Under the pieces are notes generated by a model. That model did no database searches and was not told where the DNA came from. It saw only the letters and a program-made list of their open reading frames with translations. A stretch of DNA of 9,794 nucleotides from Pseudoflavonifractor sp964504285 (GTDB lineage Bacteria; Bacillota; Clostridia; Oscillospirales; Oscillospiraceae), in the NCBI GenBank assembly GCA_964504285.1, contig CAZDDZ010000094.1, forward strand, positions 1 through 9,794, written 5' to 3'. Shown here piece by piece: positions 1 through 5,508 of this stretch. Numbering within the stretch: the first letter of the stretch is position 1; each line of letters opens with the position of its first letter. Made by a program: the position numbers and the translations under genes.

Positions 1-496
1 CTCCTGCCTGCAGGAGATTCGGGACCTGCCCAACGTGAAGAAGTACGGCGATGACGTAGTGGTCTCCATGTACATGTACGACCGTCCCTCCTGGACCGGC
101 GAGGTCTATGAGACCGAGTGCTACTTCCCCACCTGGATCAACAAGGAGAGCGCCGCCCATGTGCAGGCTCTGGTGGAAGCCCACCATGCCATGTTCGGCA
201 CTGAGCGCATCGGGCCCGAGGGCTCCATGCACCTGCGCACCGGCCGCCCCCTCACCGATAAGTGGACCTTCTCCACCAACGGCGTCGCCATCCAGGGCCG
301 CTACGGCATTCCCTGTGTCGGCTTTGGCCCCGGCGCTGAGAGCCAGGCTCACGCCCCCAACGAGATTACCTGGAAGCAGGATCTTGCCACCTGCGCCGCC
401 ATGTACGCCGCCGTGCCCGGCCTGTACAAGGAGGAGAACAAGACCGCCGACGTGGCCCAGTTCCGCGCGACGCTGACCGATAATGATATTAAGTAA
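1..496 (+). CDS. ygeY: YgeY-type M20 family hydrolase, C-terminal part (5' truncated)
   Basis: The frame is open from the left edge (first full codon at 2-4) to TAA at 494-496, so the visible 164 residues are the C-terminal part of a longer M20 metallopeptidase/deacylase; YgeY proteins are usually about 400 residues. Recognisable stretches are VVSMYMYDRPSWTG, ECYFPTW, DKWTFSTNGV, GIPCVGFGPG and AHAPNE. The His of AHAPNE (codon 350-352) matches the C-terminal metal-ligand His of M20 enzymes; the other metal ligands lie off the window. The family is annotated as a putative selenium-metabolism hydrolase and travels with ygeX, ygeW, ssnA, ygfK and hydantoinase genes in anaerobic purine/urate catabolism, where it probably cleaves an amide-type intermediate. 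The exact substrate is inference. ygeW follows after a 181-bp structured gap, which fits one catabolic unit. The GTG at 35 is internal and is not a start. Confidence 0.88.
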   Translation, partial: SCLQEIRDLPNVKKYGDDVVVSMYMYDRPSWTGEVYETECYFPTWINKESAAHVQALVEAHHAMFGTERIGPEGSMHLRTGRPLTDKWTFSTNGVAIQGRYGIPCVGFGPGAESQAHAPNEITWKQDLATCAAMYAAVPGLYKEENKTADVAQFRATLTDNDIK

Positions 497-497
497 G

Positions 498-632
498 AAG
501 CGCTGAGCCGTCGAGCAGGGGCGGATGGACTGGAGCAACGGGCAAAGCCCAGGGGATGCCTTCTTACGGAAGGCATCGCCGGGTTTGGCCGGAGTCGGAG
601 GGAAGCCGCCCCGCCCGCGAGACGTGCGAAGC
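498..632 (+). other. GC-rich foldable spacer between ygeY and ygeW (possible structured RNA or dispersed palindrome)
   Basis: No gene is seen between 497 and 677. The segment can fold into nested helices: 518-524 with 606-612 (7 bp, GGGGCGG/CCGCCCC); 541-550 with 581-590 (9 pairs, two single-base bulges); and a perfect 9-bp stem 555-563/569-577 (GATGCCTTC, loop TTACG). A simple alternative stem GGGC-AAA-GCCC (540-550) would compete with the second helix. No U-tract follows, so it is not a standard terminator. It is followed by an AT-rich stretch (643-664) leading to the ygeW Shine-Dalgarno site. I matched it to no riboswitch class. It could be a cis-regulatory leader, an mRNA processing or stability element, or an intergenic repeat. 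Confidence 0.4.
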
Positions 633-665
633 GTGACACCGTCTTTAATAAAATAAAATATGAAT

Positions 666-672
666 GGGGAAA
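666..672 (+). promoter_or_regulatory. Shine-Dalgarno site that selects the ygeW start at 678
   Basis: GGGGAAA lies about six bases before the ATG at 678-680. The upstream in-frame ATG at 660 is preceded only by A/T-rich sequence without any purine-rich site. The second ATG also gives the length usual for the family. Confidence 0.7.
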
Positions 673-677
673 TCAAA

Positions 678-1877
678 ATGGATAAGACCTTGCAGATGTA
701 CATTGACAAGCTCAACGCCCTTAACTTTAAAGAAATGTACGAGGGTGACTTTTTCCTGACCTGGGAAAAGTCCGACGACGAGCTGGAGGCCGTGTTTACC
801 GTGGCCGACGCCCTGCGCTACATGCGTGAGAACAACATTTCCACCAAGATTTTTGAGTCCGGCCTGGGCATCTCCCTGTTCCGCGACAACTCCACCCGCA
901 CCCGCTTCTCCTTCGCCTCCGCCTGCAACCTGCTGGGTCTTGAGGTTCAGGATCTGGACGAGGGCAAGAGCCAGATTGCCCACGGCGAGACCGTCCGTGA
1001 GACTGCCAACATGGTCTCCTTCATGGCCGACGTCATCGGCATCCGCGACGATATGTACATCGGCAAGGGCAACGCCTACATGCACGAGTTCATGGACGCC
1101 GTGACCGAGGGCAACAAGGACGGCGTTCTGGAGCAGAAGCCCACCCTCGTGAACCTCCAGTGCGATATCGACCACCCCACCCAGGCCATGGCCGATATGC
1201 TCCACATCATCCATGAGTTCGGCGGCGTGGAGAACCTTAAGGGCAAGAAGATCGCCATGACTTGGGCCTACTCCCCCTCCTACGGCAAGCCCCTCTCCGT
1301 GCCCCAGGGCGTCATCGGCCTGATGAGCCGTTTCGGCATGGACGTGGTGCTGGCCCATCCCGAGGGCTATGAGGTCATGCCCGAGGTGGAGGCCGTCGCC
1401 GCCGAGAACGCCAAGAAGACCGGCGGTTCCTTCCGCCGCACCAACAGCATGGCCGATGCGTTTAAGGACGCCGACATTGTGTATCCCAAGAGCTGGGCTC
1501 CCTTCGCCGCCATGGAGAAGCGCACCGACCTCTACGCCGCCGGTGACGACGCAGGCATCAAGGCCCTGGAGAAGGAGCTGCTCGCCCAGAACGCCAATTA
1601 CAAGGATTGGTGCTGCACCGAGGAGCTGATGAAGACCACCAAGGACGGCAAGGCTCTGTACCTGCACTGCCTGCCCGCCGACATCAACGACGTCTCCTGC
1701 AAGGACGGCGAGGTCGAGGCCAGCGTGTTCGACCGTTACCGCACCCCCCTGTACAAGGAGGCCTCCTTCAAGCCGTACATTATCGCCGCCATGATCTTCC
1801 TGGCCAAGTGCAAGGATCCTCAGGCTACGCTGAAGGCTCTTGAGGAGCGCGCCGCCGACCGCCGCGTGGATAAGTAA
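678..1877 (+). CDS. ygeW: YgeW, knotted carbamoyltransferase homologue of purine catabolism
   Basis: A 399-residue protein of the aspartate/ornithine carbamoyltransferase superfamily, close in length to YgeW of E. coli (about 396). The carbamoyl-phosphate site is intact: STRTR at residues 72-76, HPTQ at 166-169 and HCLPA at 330-334. An N-terminal phosphate-binding domain (to about residue 175) is followed by a second-substrate domain. YgeW proteins belong to the knotted transcarbamylases and differ from ornithine carbamoyltransferase in the second-substrate loops. In the purine/urate pathway the enzyme is thought to run as a phosphorolysis, taking a carbamoyl group from a catabolic intermediate and giving carbamoyl phosphate. 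The acceptor or donor cannot be read from sequence. arcC follows after a 71-bp gap, so the carbamoyl phosphate can be converted directly to ATP. The start at 678 is chosen over 660 because of the GGGGAAA site. Codon use is strongly GC-rich. Confidence 0.9.
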   Translation: MDKTLQMYIDKLNALNFKEMYEGDFFLTWEKSDDELEAVFTVADALRYMRENNISTKIFESGLGISLFRDNSTRTRFSFASACNLLGLEVQDLDEGKSQIAHGETVRETANMVSFMADVIGIRDDMYIGKGNAYMHEFMDAVTEGNKDGVLEQKPTLVNLQCDIDHPTQAMADMLHIIHEFGGVENLKGKKIAMTWAYSPSYGKPLSVPQGVIGLMSRFGMDVVLAHPEGYEVMPEVEAVAAENAKKTGGSFRRTNSMADAFKDADIVYPKSWAPFAAMEKRTDLYAAGDDAGIKALEKELLAQNANYKDWCCTEELMKTTKDGKALYLHCLPADINDVSCKDGEVEASVFDRYRTPLYKEASFKPYIIAAMIFLAKCKDPQATLKALEERAADRRVDK

Positions 1878-1892
1878 GAATACCGTTTCCGC

Positions 1893-1922
1893 ACAGGGCG
1901 GGGCCCACCGGCCCCGCCCTGT
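1893..1922 (+). terminator. 13-bp hairpin between ygeW and arcC (weak terminator or processing hairpin)
   Basis: A perfect 13-bp stem, 1893-1905 with 1910-1922, closes a CACC loop 15 bases after the ygeW stop. The tail that follows (ACTTATTTAAAATT) is AT-rich but has no continuous U-run, so termination is probably partial. It may instead protect the 3' end of ygeW mRNA or tune the amount of arcC relative to ygeW. Confidence 0.6.
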
Positions 1923-1934
1923 ACTTATTTAAAA

Positions 1935-1942
1935 TTGAGGTG
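1935..1942 (+). promoter_or_regulatory. Shine-Dalgarno site that selects the arcC start at 1949
   Basis: TTGAGGTG ends six bases before ATG 1949-1951. The in-frame GTG at 1940 lies inside this site and so is not a credible start. Confidence 0.75.
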
Positions 1943-1948
1943 CTCTTT

Positions 1949-2896
1949 ATGAGTGATAAGAAACGTATTGTCATTGCATTGGGCGGCAACGCCCTGGGAG
2001 ACAACCTGCCCGAGCAGATGATTGCCGTCCAGCAGACCGCCAAGGCCATCGCCGACCTTCTTGAAGAGGGTCACGAGGTGGTTATTGCCCACGGCAACGG
2101 CCCCCAGGTGGGCATGATCCAGGCCGCCATGACCGAGCTGACCCGCTCCAACCCCGAGAAGTATATCCCCTGCCCCCTCTCGGTCTGTGTGGCCATGAGC
2201 CAGGGCTACATTGGCTACGATCTGCAAAACGCCCTCCGCGAGGAGCTGCTGGATCGGGGTATCGACAAGGGTGTCTCCACCGTACTGACCCAGGTAGAGG
2301 TGGATCCGGGCGACCCCGCATTCCAGAAGCCCACCAAGCCCATCGGCGCTTTTATGACCAAGGACGAGGCCGACAAGATGGTGGCCGAGCGCGGTTACAA
2401 CGTGGTGGAGGACTCCGGCCGCGGCTACCGCCGTGTGGTGGCCTCCCCCCAGCCCCAGTCCATTGTGGAAATTGACACCATCCGCGCCCTGGTGGACACC
2501 GACCATGTGGTGGTGGCCTGCGGCGGCGGCGGTATCCCCGTCTTTAAGACCGAGGGCAACCACCTGAAGGGCGCGGCGGCGGTCATCGACAAGGACTTTG
2601 CCTCCTGCACCCTGGCCCAGCAGCTGGACGCGGATATGCTCATCATTCTCACCGCCGTGGAGAAGGTGGCCATCCGCTTCGGCAAGCCCGACGTGAAGTG
2701 GCTGGACAGCCTGACCCCCGCCCAGGCCAACGGCTACATTGCCGACGGTGAGTTTGCCCCCGGCTCCATGCTCCCCAAGGTGCAGGCCGCCCTCCGCTTT
2801 GCCGAATCAAAGCCCGGACGTACCGCTTTGATTACCCTTCTGGAAAAGGCCCGCGACGGCGTGGCCGGGAGGACCGGTACCCGAATTACGGGATAA
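1949..2896 (+). CDS. arcC: Carbamate kinase
   Basis: A 315-residue amino-acid-kinase-fold enzyme of normal length, catalysing carbamoyl phosphate + ADP to carbamate + ATP in the cytoplasm. Signature segments are all present: ALGGNAL near residues 10-16, HGNGPQVG at 48-55, CGGGGIPV at 191-198, VIDKDFAS with the conserved Lys at 212-219, and GSMLPKV at 272-278. It is placed directly after ygeW rather than beside arcA/arcB of arginine fermentation. The context therefore points to energy recovery from purine- or urate-derived carbamoyl phosphate, as with YqeA next to ygeWXY in E. coli. It may still serve arginine or citrulline breakdown if an arginine deiminase exists elsewhere. Start 1949 follows the GAGGTG site. 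The gene ends 78 bp before a strong terminator and is convergent with the amylase gene. Confidence 0.95.
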   Translation: MSDKKRIVIALGGNALGDNLPEQMIAVQQTAKAIADLLEEGHEVVIAHGNGPQVGMIQAAMTELTRSNPEKYIPCPLSVCVAMSQGYIGYDLQNALREELLDRGIDKGVSTVLTQVEVDPGDPAFQKPTKPIGAFMTKDEADKMVAERGYNVVEDSGRGYRRVVASPQPQSIVEIDTIRALVDTDHVVVACGGGGIPVFKTEGNHLKGAAAVIDKDFASCTLAQQLDADMLIILTAVEKVAIRFGKPDVKWLDSLTPAQANGYIADGEFAPGSMLPKVQAALRFAESKPGRTALITLLEKARDGVAGRTGTRITG

Positions 2897-2974
2897 GGTT
2901 TTCCTGCCGCTCTGTGCAGTAGATGCGGCGGTTGTGATTACACGCCCAGCCGAGGGCAGTGTTGCCTTAAACAT

Positions 2975-3018
2975 AAAAGGCTCCGTCATGCGCCTCAGGG
3001 CGCATGACGGAGCCTTTT
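2975..3018. terminator. Strong bidirectional intrinsic terminator between arcC and the amylase gene
   Basis: A perfect 20-bp stem, 2975-2994 with 2999-3018, has a TCAG loop. On the + strand the stem runs into TTTTTG and a T-rich tract; on the - strand the same AAAA/TTTT ends give a U-tract as well. It lies 78 bp after arcC and 12 bp after the amylase stop, so it can end transcripts from both directions. The preceding spacer, 2897-2974, holds nothing recognisable. Confidence 0.93.
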
Positions 3019-3029
3019 TGTTGGGTTTG

Positions 3030-5282
3030 TTAGTTTCGCCACGCATACACCGGTGAATCAATGGAACCTGCCGCGGTGGACGAGGACGTAATTATACGAT
3101 TGTCCCCGCTCTCCCAGGTAACAACCCCCTGGGCATTCTTTTTAATAAACTTAAACTGAATTGTGGTGTTGGCAGGGACACTCACCGGTAGAAACCACGT
3201 GGGGTAATTGGGGTTCATCATAGCTTCGGTACACTTATTCACATCCCAGTTACCCAGCTCCGGAATATTGCCGACAATATAAATATTTTCGCCGTAGGCG
3301 GTGTTTGCAGTCACATGGAAAATAATCTGGTTTTGGTCACCGGAGAGCACATTGTAGCTAAATGTATTGCTGGTTGCGCCGTTTTTGGTGACGGTAATGT
3401 TGTTGTAGCCGGGTGTTGCGTTTTGCGGCACTGTGGTAACAATAGTACTGGAGGTATTGCTAGCCACGGTAGCGGCGGTTGTGCCGAACTTAACGCTGAC
3501 ATTCCCGTCAAGGCCATCTCCGTAAATGTACACGGTATTGCCCGCACGGCCCATGGTGGAGACCACGTTGCCAATCTGGGGAGTGGTGGGGGCACCGGCC
3601 TTATACGACCACACGGAGACTTCGCCGCCGCCCAGCTGAATTGCCGGAATATATCCGCCGCTTACCTGAGTAGCGCCGCCGTAGAGCATACCGCCTAGAT
3701 AGTCGCTGTACTGGCCATTGGGCAGGTGTGTGGAGACAGAAGGTGTGGTAAAGGTCTGGTCGGGCTGACGGTTAACTGCAACCACTACCACATCGTTGTA
3801 AAACTGCCGCTCAAAAACCATGACATTTGTATCGCTGTACAGAATATTGGTCATACCATAAGCCAATGCGTCATTATCCTGGCGAAGGGCAGATAGCTTG
3901 CCAATGAGCTTATAGGCAGTGGTGCCGGTGTTAAAGCTGCTGTCGGTTTGCATAAAAATGCGACCGGCCACATCGCTGGCGTCAGCGGGCAAAACATACT
4001 GCTCGGTTCCATAATAGATGTTGGGAATGCCTCTGGAGGTAAGGAGTACCGCCAGGGCCGCGTTATAGGGCTTTTGGTTGCGCTGCACATAACCGAACCG
4101 AGTGACATCGTGATTATCGAGGAAGGTTACCGTCTGGTTAACATACTCGTAGTCGGTTTGTGTAGTCGCCATCATATTGGCAAAGTCGCTCATGGGGGTG
4201 GCAAAACTGCCAAAGGTAGAGGTGGCGGCACGGTAATATTCAAAGTCCAAATTGTTTACGCCGGTCTGCTTTGGAAAATACACATACTCGTTATACTTTG
4301 GGTCGGGACGGCCAATAAAAAACTCGCCAAAATGGGTAATGGTAGAGTTGCTGTCAACCGCGTCCTTCAGTCCCTTAACAAAGGCGGGATTCATGTGCAG
4401 GGTCGCGTCGTGGCGAATGCCGTTGACTCCCAGCCCGGCCCAATAGAGAGCGGCCTTTTCCAGATAGGCGGCAACATTGCCGTTTTCCTGGGAAAAGTCA
4501 GCCAGAGAACCCAGCTCTTTATGCCGGTAACCAAAGCGGGAGCTGTCGCTTCCGCGGTCGCCCAGTCCGTGGAACCAGCCATTTACATCATTGTTGGGGT
4601 CAGCCACAAGGTTTTCAATTTTTCCGTCGCCGTTGTAGTCATAAGGCTCGCCGCTGGAGTTAAGCGCATAAGTGCCGTCAGGCTTTTTATCGGGCTCGAA
4701 GAGCTTGCCGTCCTCGGCGATAAAGCTCATGGTGGGATTTTGCCAGCGGCTGGTGTGGTTGGTCACGAAGTCAATGACCAGCTTCATGCCGTTGGACTGA
4801 AGGGCATCCCGAAGTGCCTTAAACGTATTGAGCATTCCAAAGTGCTTATTGGTGGCAAAATAGTTGCGCACATGGTAGCCGTGGAAGCTTGTCCAACGGT
4901 CGTAGCTGCCATCAGCCTGACGATCTAAAATTTCCGTATCACGATTTTCATAGGGCGCGGAAATCCAAACGGCGGTAACACCCATACCCTTTAAATAGGG
5001 AATCTTATTGATAATTCCCTGCCAATCTCCGCCTTGATAAAGCTTTAGGTCGTTACCCGTTCCATCATAAAGGGTTGCATCAAACCCTGCGGGAACATTG
5101 TTGGTGGTGTCCCCGTCATAAAAACGGTCTGTAATAATTTGGTATACGACATCTTTCGAGGTGACAGGACCCAGCACGGGAGCCGTACCGACCGCAGATG
5201 CCGTGATGCTTCCTGCAAGGAGGGAAATGGCCATGGCCAGGACAAGTAGGACGCTTAGGACGCGACGTTTACAAGTCTTCAT
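3030..5282 (-). CDS. Secreted GH13 (subfamily 2-like) alpha-amylase with TIG and CBM20 starch-binding domains
   Basis: A 750-residue extracellular enzyme with the A/B/C/D/E layout of cyclodextrin glucanotransferases (CGTases) and maltogenic amylases. A Sec signal peptide (basic MKTCKRR, hydrophobic core, likely cut after ASA at 30) has no lipobox. The GH13 barrel starts near 45 with YQIITDRF. Conserved regions: DFVTNH 171-176; GIRHDATLH 288-296, nucleophile Asp292; HFGEFF 317-322, acid/base Glu320; FLDNHD 387-392, Asp392. Calcium-site equivalents Asn175, Asp262 and His296 are kept. A TIG/IPT domain spans about 566-644 and CBM20 about 647-746, with starch-site tryptophans Trp679 and Trp723. 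CGTases carry Tyr or Phe at the central position (NLYDLADL); here it is Gly258 (ELGSLADF). Leu295 replaces the CGTase acceptor-site Lys. These changes favour hydrolysis over cyclisation, by inference. Domain B carries an insert with DYNGDGKIEN (215-224), a partial EF-hand-like loop. There is no cell-wall anchor. The start has AGGGAG six bases upstream. Confidence 0.92.
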   Translation of the reverse strand: MKTCKRRVLSVLLVLAMAISLLAGSITASAVGTAPVLGPVTSKDVVYQIITDRFYDGDTTNNVPAGFDATLYDGTGNDLKLYQGGDWQGIINKIPYLKGMGVTAVWISAPYENRDTEILDRQADGSYDRWTSFHGYHVRNYFATNKHFGMLNTFKALRDALQSNGMKLVIDFVTNHTSRWQNPTMSFIAEDGKLFEPDKKPDGTYALNSSGEPYDYNGDGKIENLVADPNNDVNGWFHGLGDRGSDSSRFGYRHKELGSLADFSQENGNVAAYLEKAALYWAGLGVNGIRHDATLHMNPAFVKGLKDAVDSNSTITHFGEFFIGRPDPKYNEYVYFPKQTGVNNLDFEYYRAATSTFGSFATPMSDFANMMATTQTDYEYVNQTVTFLDNHDVTRFGYVQRNQKPYNAALAVLLTSRGIPNIYYGTEQYVLPADASDVAGRIFMQTDSSFNTGTTAYKLIGKLSALRQDNDALAYGMTNILYSDTNVMVFERQFYNDVVVVAVNRQPDQTFTTPSVSTHLPNGQYSDYLGGMLYGGATQVSGGYIPAIQLGGGEVSVWSYKAGAPTTPQIGNVVSTMGRAGNTVYIYGDGLDGNVSVKFGTTAATVASNTSSTIVTTVPQNATPGYNNITVTKNGATSNTFSYNVLSGDQNQIIFHVTANTAYGENIYIVGNIPELGNWDVNKCTEAMMNPNYPTWFLPVSVPANTTIQFKFIKKNAQGVVTWESGDNRIITSSSTAAGSIDSPVYAWRN

Positions 5283-5309
5283 AATGATCTCCCTTTCTTA
5301 TTCATGATT

Positions 5310-5361
5310 ACGGTAACAGATGTGCAGACCGTTTATCTTTTGTAAAAACACCGCCTCTCAA
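5310..5361 (-). promoter_or_regulatory. Candidate promoter of the amylase gene with a possible operator
   Basis: On the - strand TTGAGA (5361-5356) and GATAAA (5337-5332) are 18 bases apart, resembling a sigma-A promoter with a good -35 and moderate -10. A small inverted repeat ACGGT...ACCGT (arms 5332-5328 and 5314-5310) overlaps the -10 and start region, where a repressor would be effective. The arms are only five bases, so the operator is weakly supported. The promoter lies just downstream of mobile element 2, so the insertion leaves it intact. Confidence 0.4.
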
Positions 5362-5374
5362 CCCGTTTAATTAT

Positions 5375-5508
5375 CTAGGAAACCTCTGATTAAATCCCGC
5401 CGCATGTCTTGGCGCTGCCATGGCAGAAAAAGACAAGTTTATGGGCGGTTTGATACTTTTCAGATACGCTCTAATCCACACGACTGAATTTAATCAGAGC
5501 TTCCCTAG
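5375..5508. mobile_element. Element 2: 126-bp MITE-like insertion with CTAG target duplication, in the 3' end of lacI
   Basis: The CTAG copies at 5375-5378 and 5505-5508 flank an element at 5379-5504. Its ends are inverted repeats, GAAACCTCTGATTAAAT on the left and GGAAGCTCTGATTAAAT on the right (15 of 17 match), with weaker similarity continuing inward through mostly transition differences. A 4-bp YTAR duplication and GGAA-type ends are typical of the IS5 group, so a related transposase may have moved it. It encodes no transposase. Inside it, 5409-5473 is an arm of the other element type in this window (60 of 65 bases match). It supplies the last ten codons and stop of lacI. Confidence 0.8.
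5409..5473. repeat. 65-bp direct repeat, copy A (partner 6650-6714)
   Basis: Matches 6650-6714 at 60 of 65 positions without gaps. It begins with TTGGCGCTGCCATGGC and ends with GATACGCTCTA. In copy B this is the right arm of a complete palindromic element; here the left arm is missing and the sequence sits within element 2. It contains a perfect 12-bp palindrome, CTGCCATGGCAG, at 5415-5426. Confidence 0.95.

Noticed and set aside
633..659. A promoter directly before ygeW (GTGACA and TAAAAT)
   Set aside because: The spacing is only 15 bases and the transcript would begin at the ribosome site itself, leaving almost no leader.
660..677. Upstream ATG start for ygeW at 660
   Set aside because: No purine-rich site precedes it, whereas GGGGAAA is well placed for 678, and the extra six residues are not typical of the family.
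645..1667. Long open frame on the - strand (340 residues) opposite ygeW
   Set aside because: It is antisense to a clear carbamoyltransferase, is rich in His, Gly, Val and Leu as expected from reversed GC-rich codons, and matches no family I recognise.
3948..4928. Open frame on the + strand (326 residues) opposite the amylase
   Set aside because: The amylase frame has complete catalytic motifs and domains; the opposite frame has no recognisable motif and no ribosome site.
3030..5282. Calling the secreted enzyme a cyclodextrin glucanotransferase
   Set aside because: The central aromatic residue and the acceptor-site lysine are missing, so a hydrolytic amylase is the safer call despite the matching domain layout.
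5409..5473. A second complete copy of element 1
   Set aside because: Only the right arm is present. No GAGCGTATCT start or matching left arm is found on its other side.
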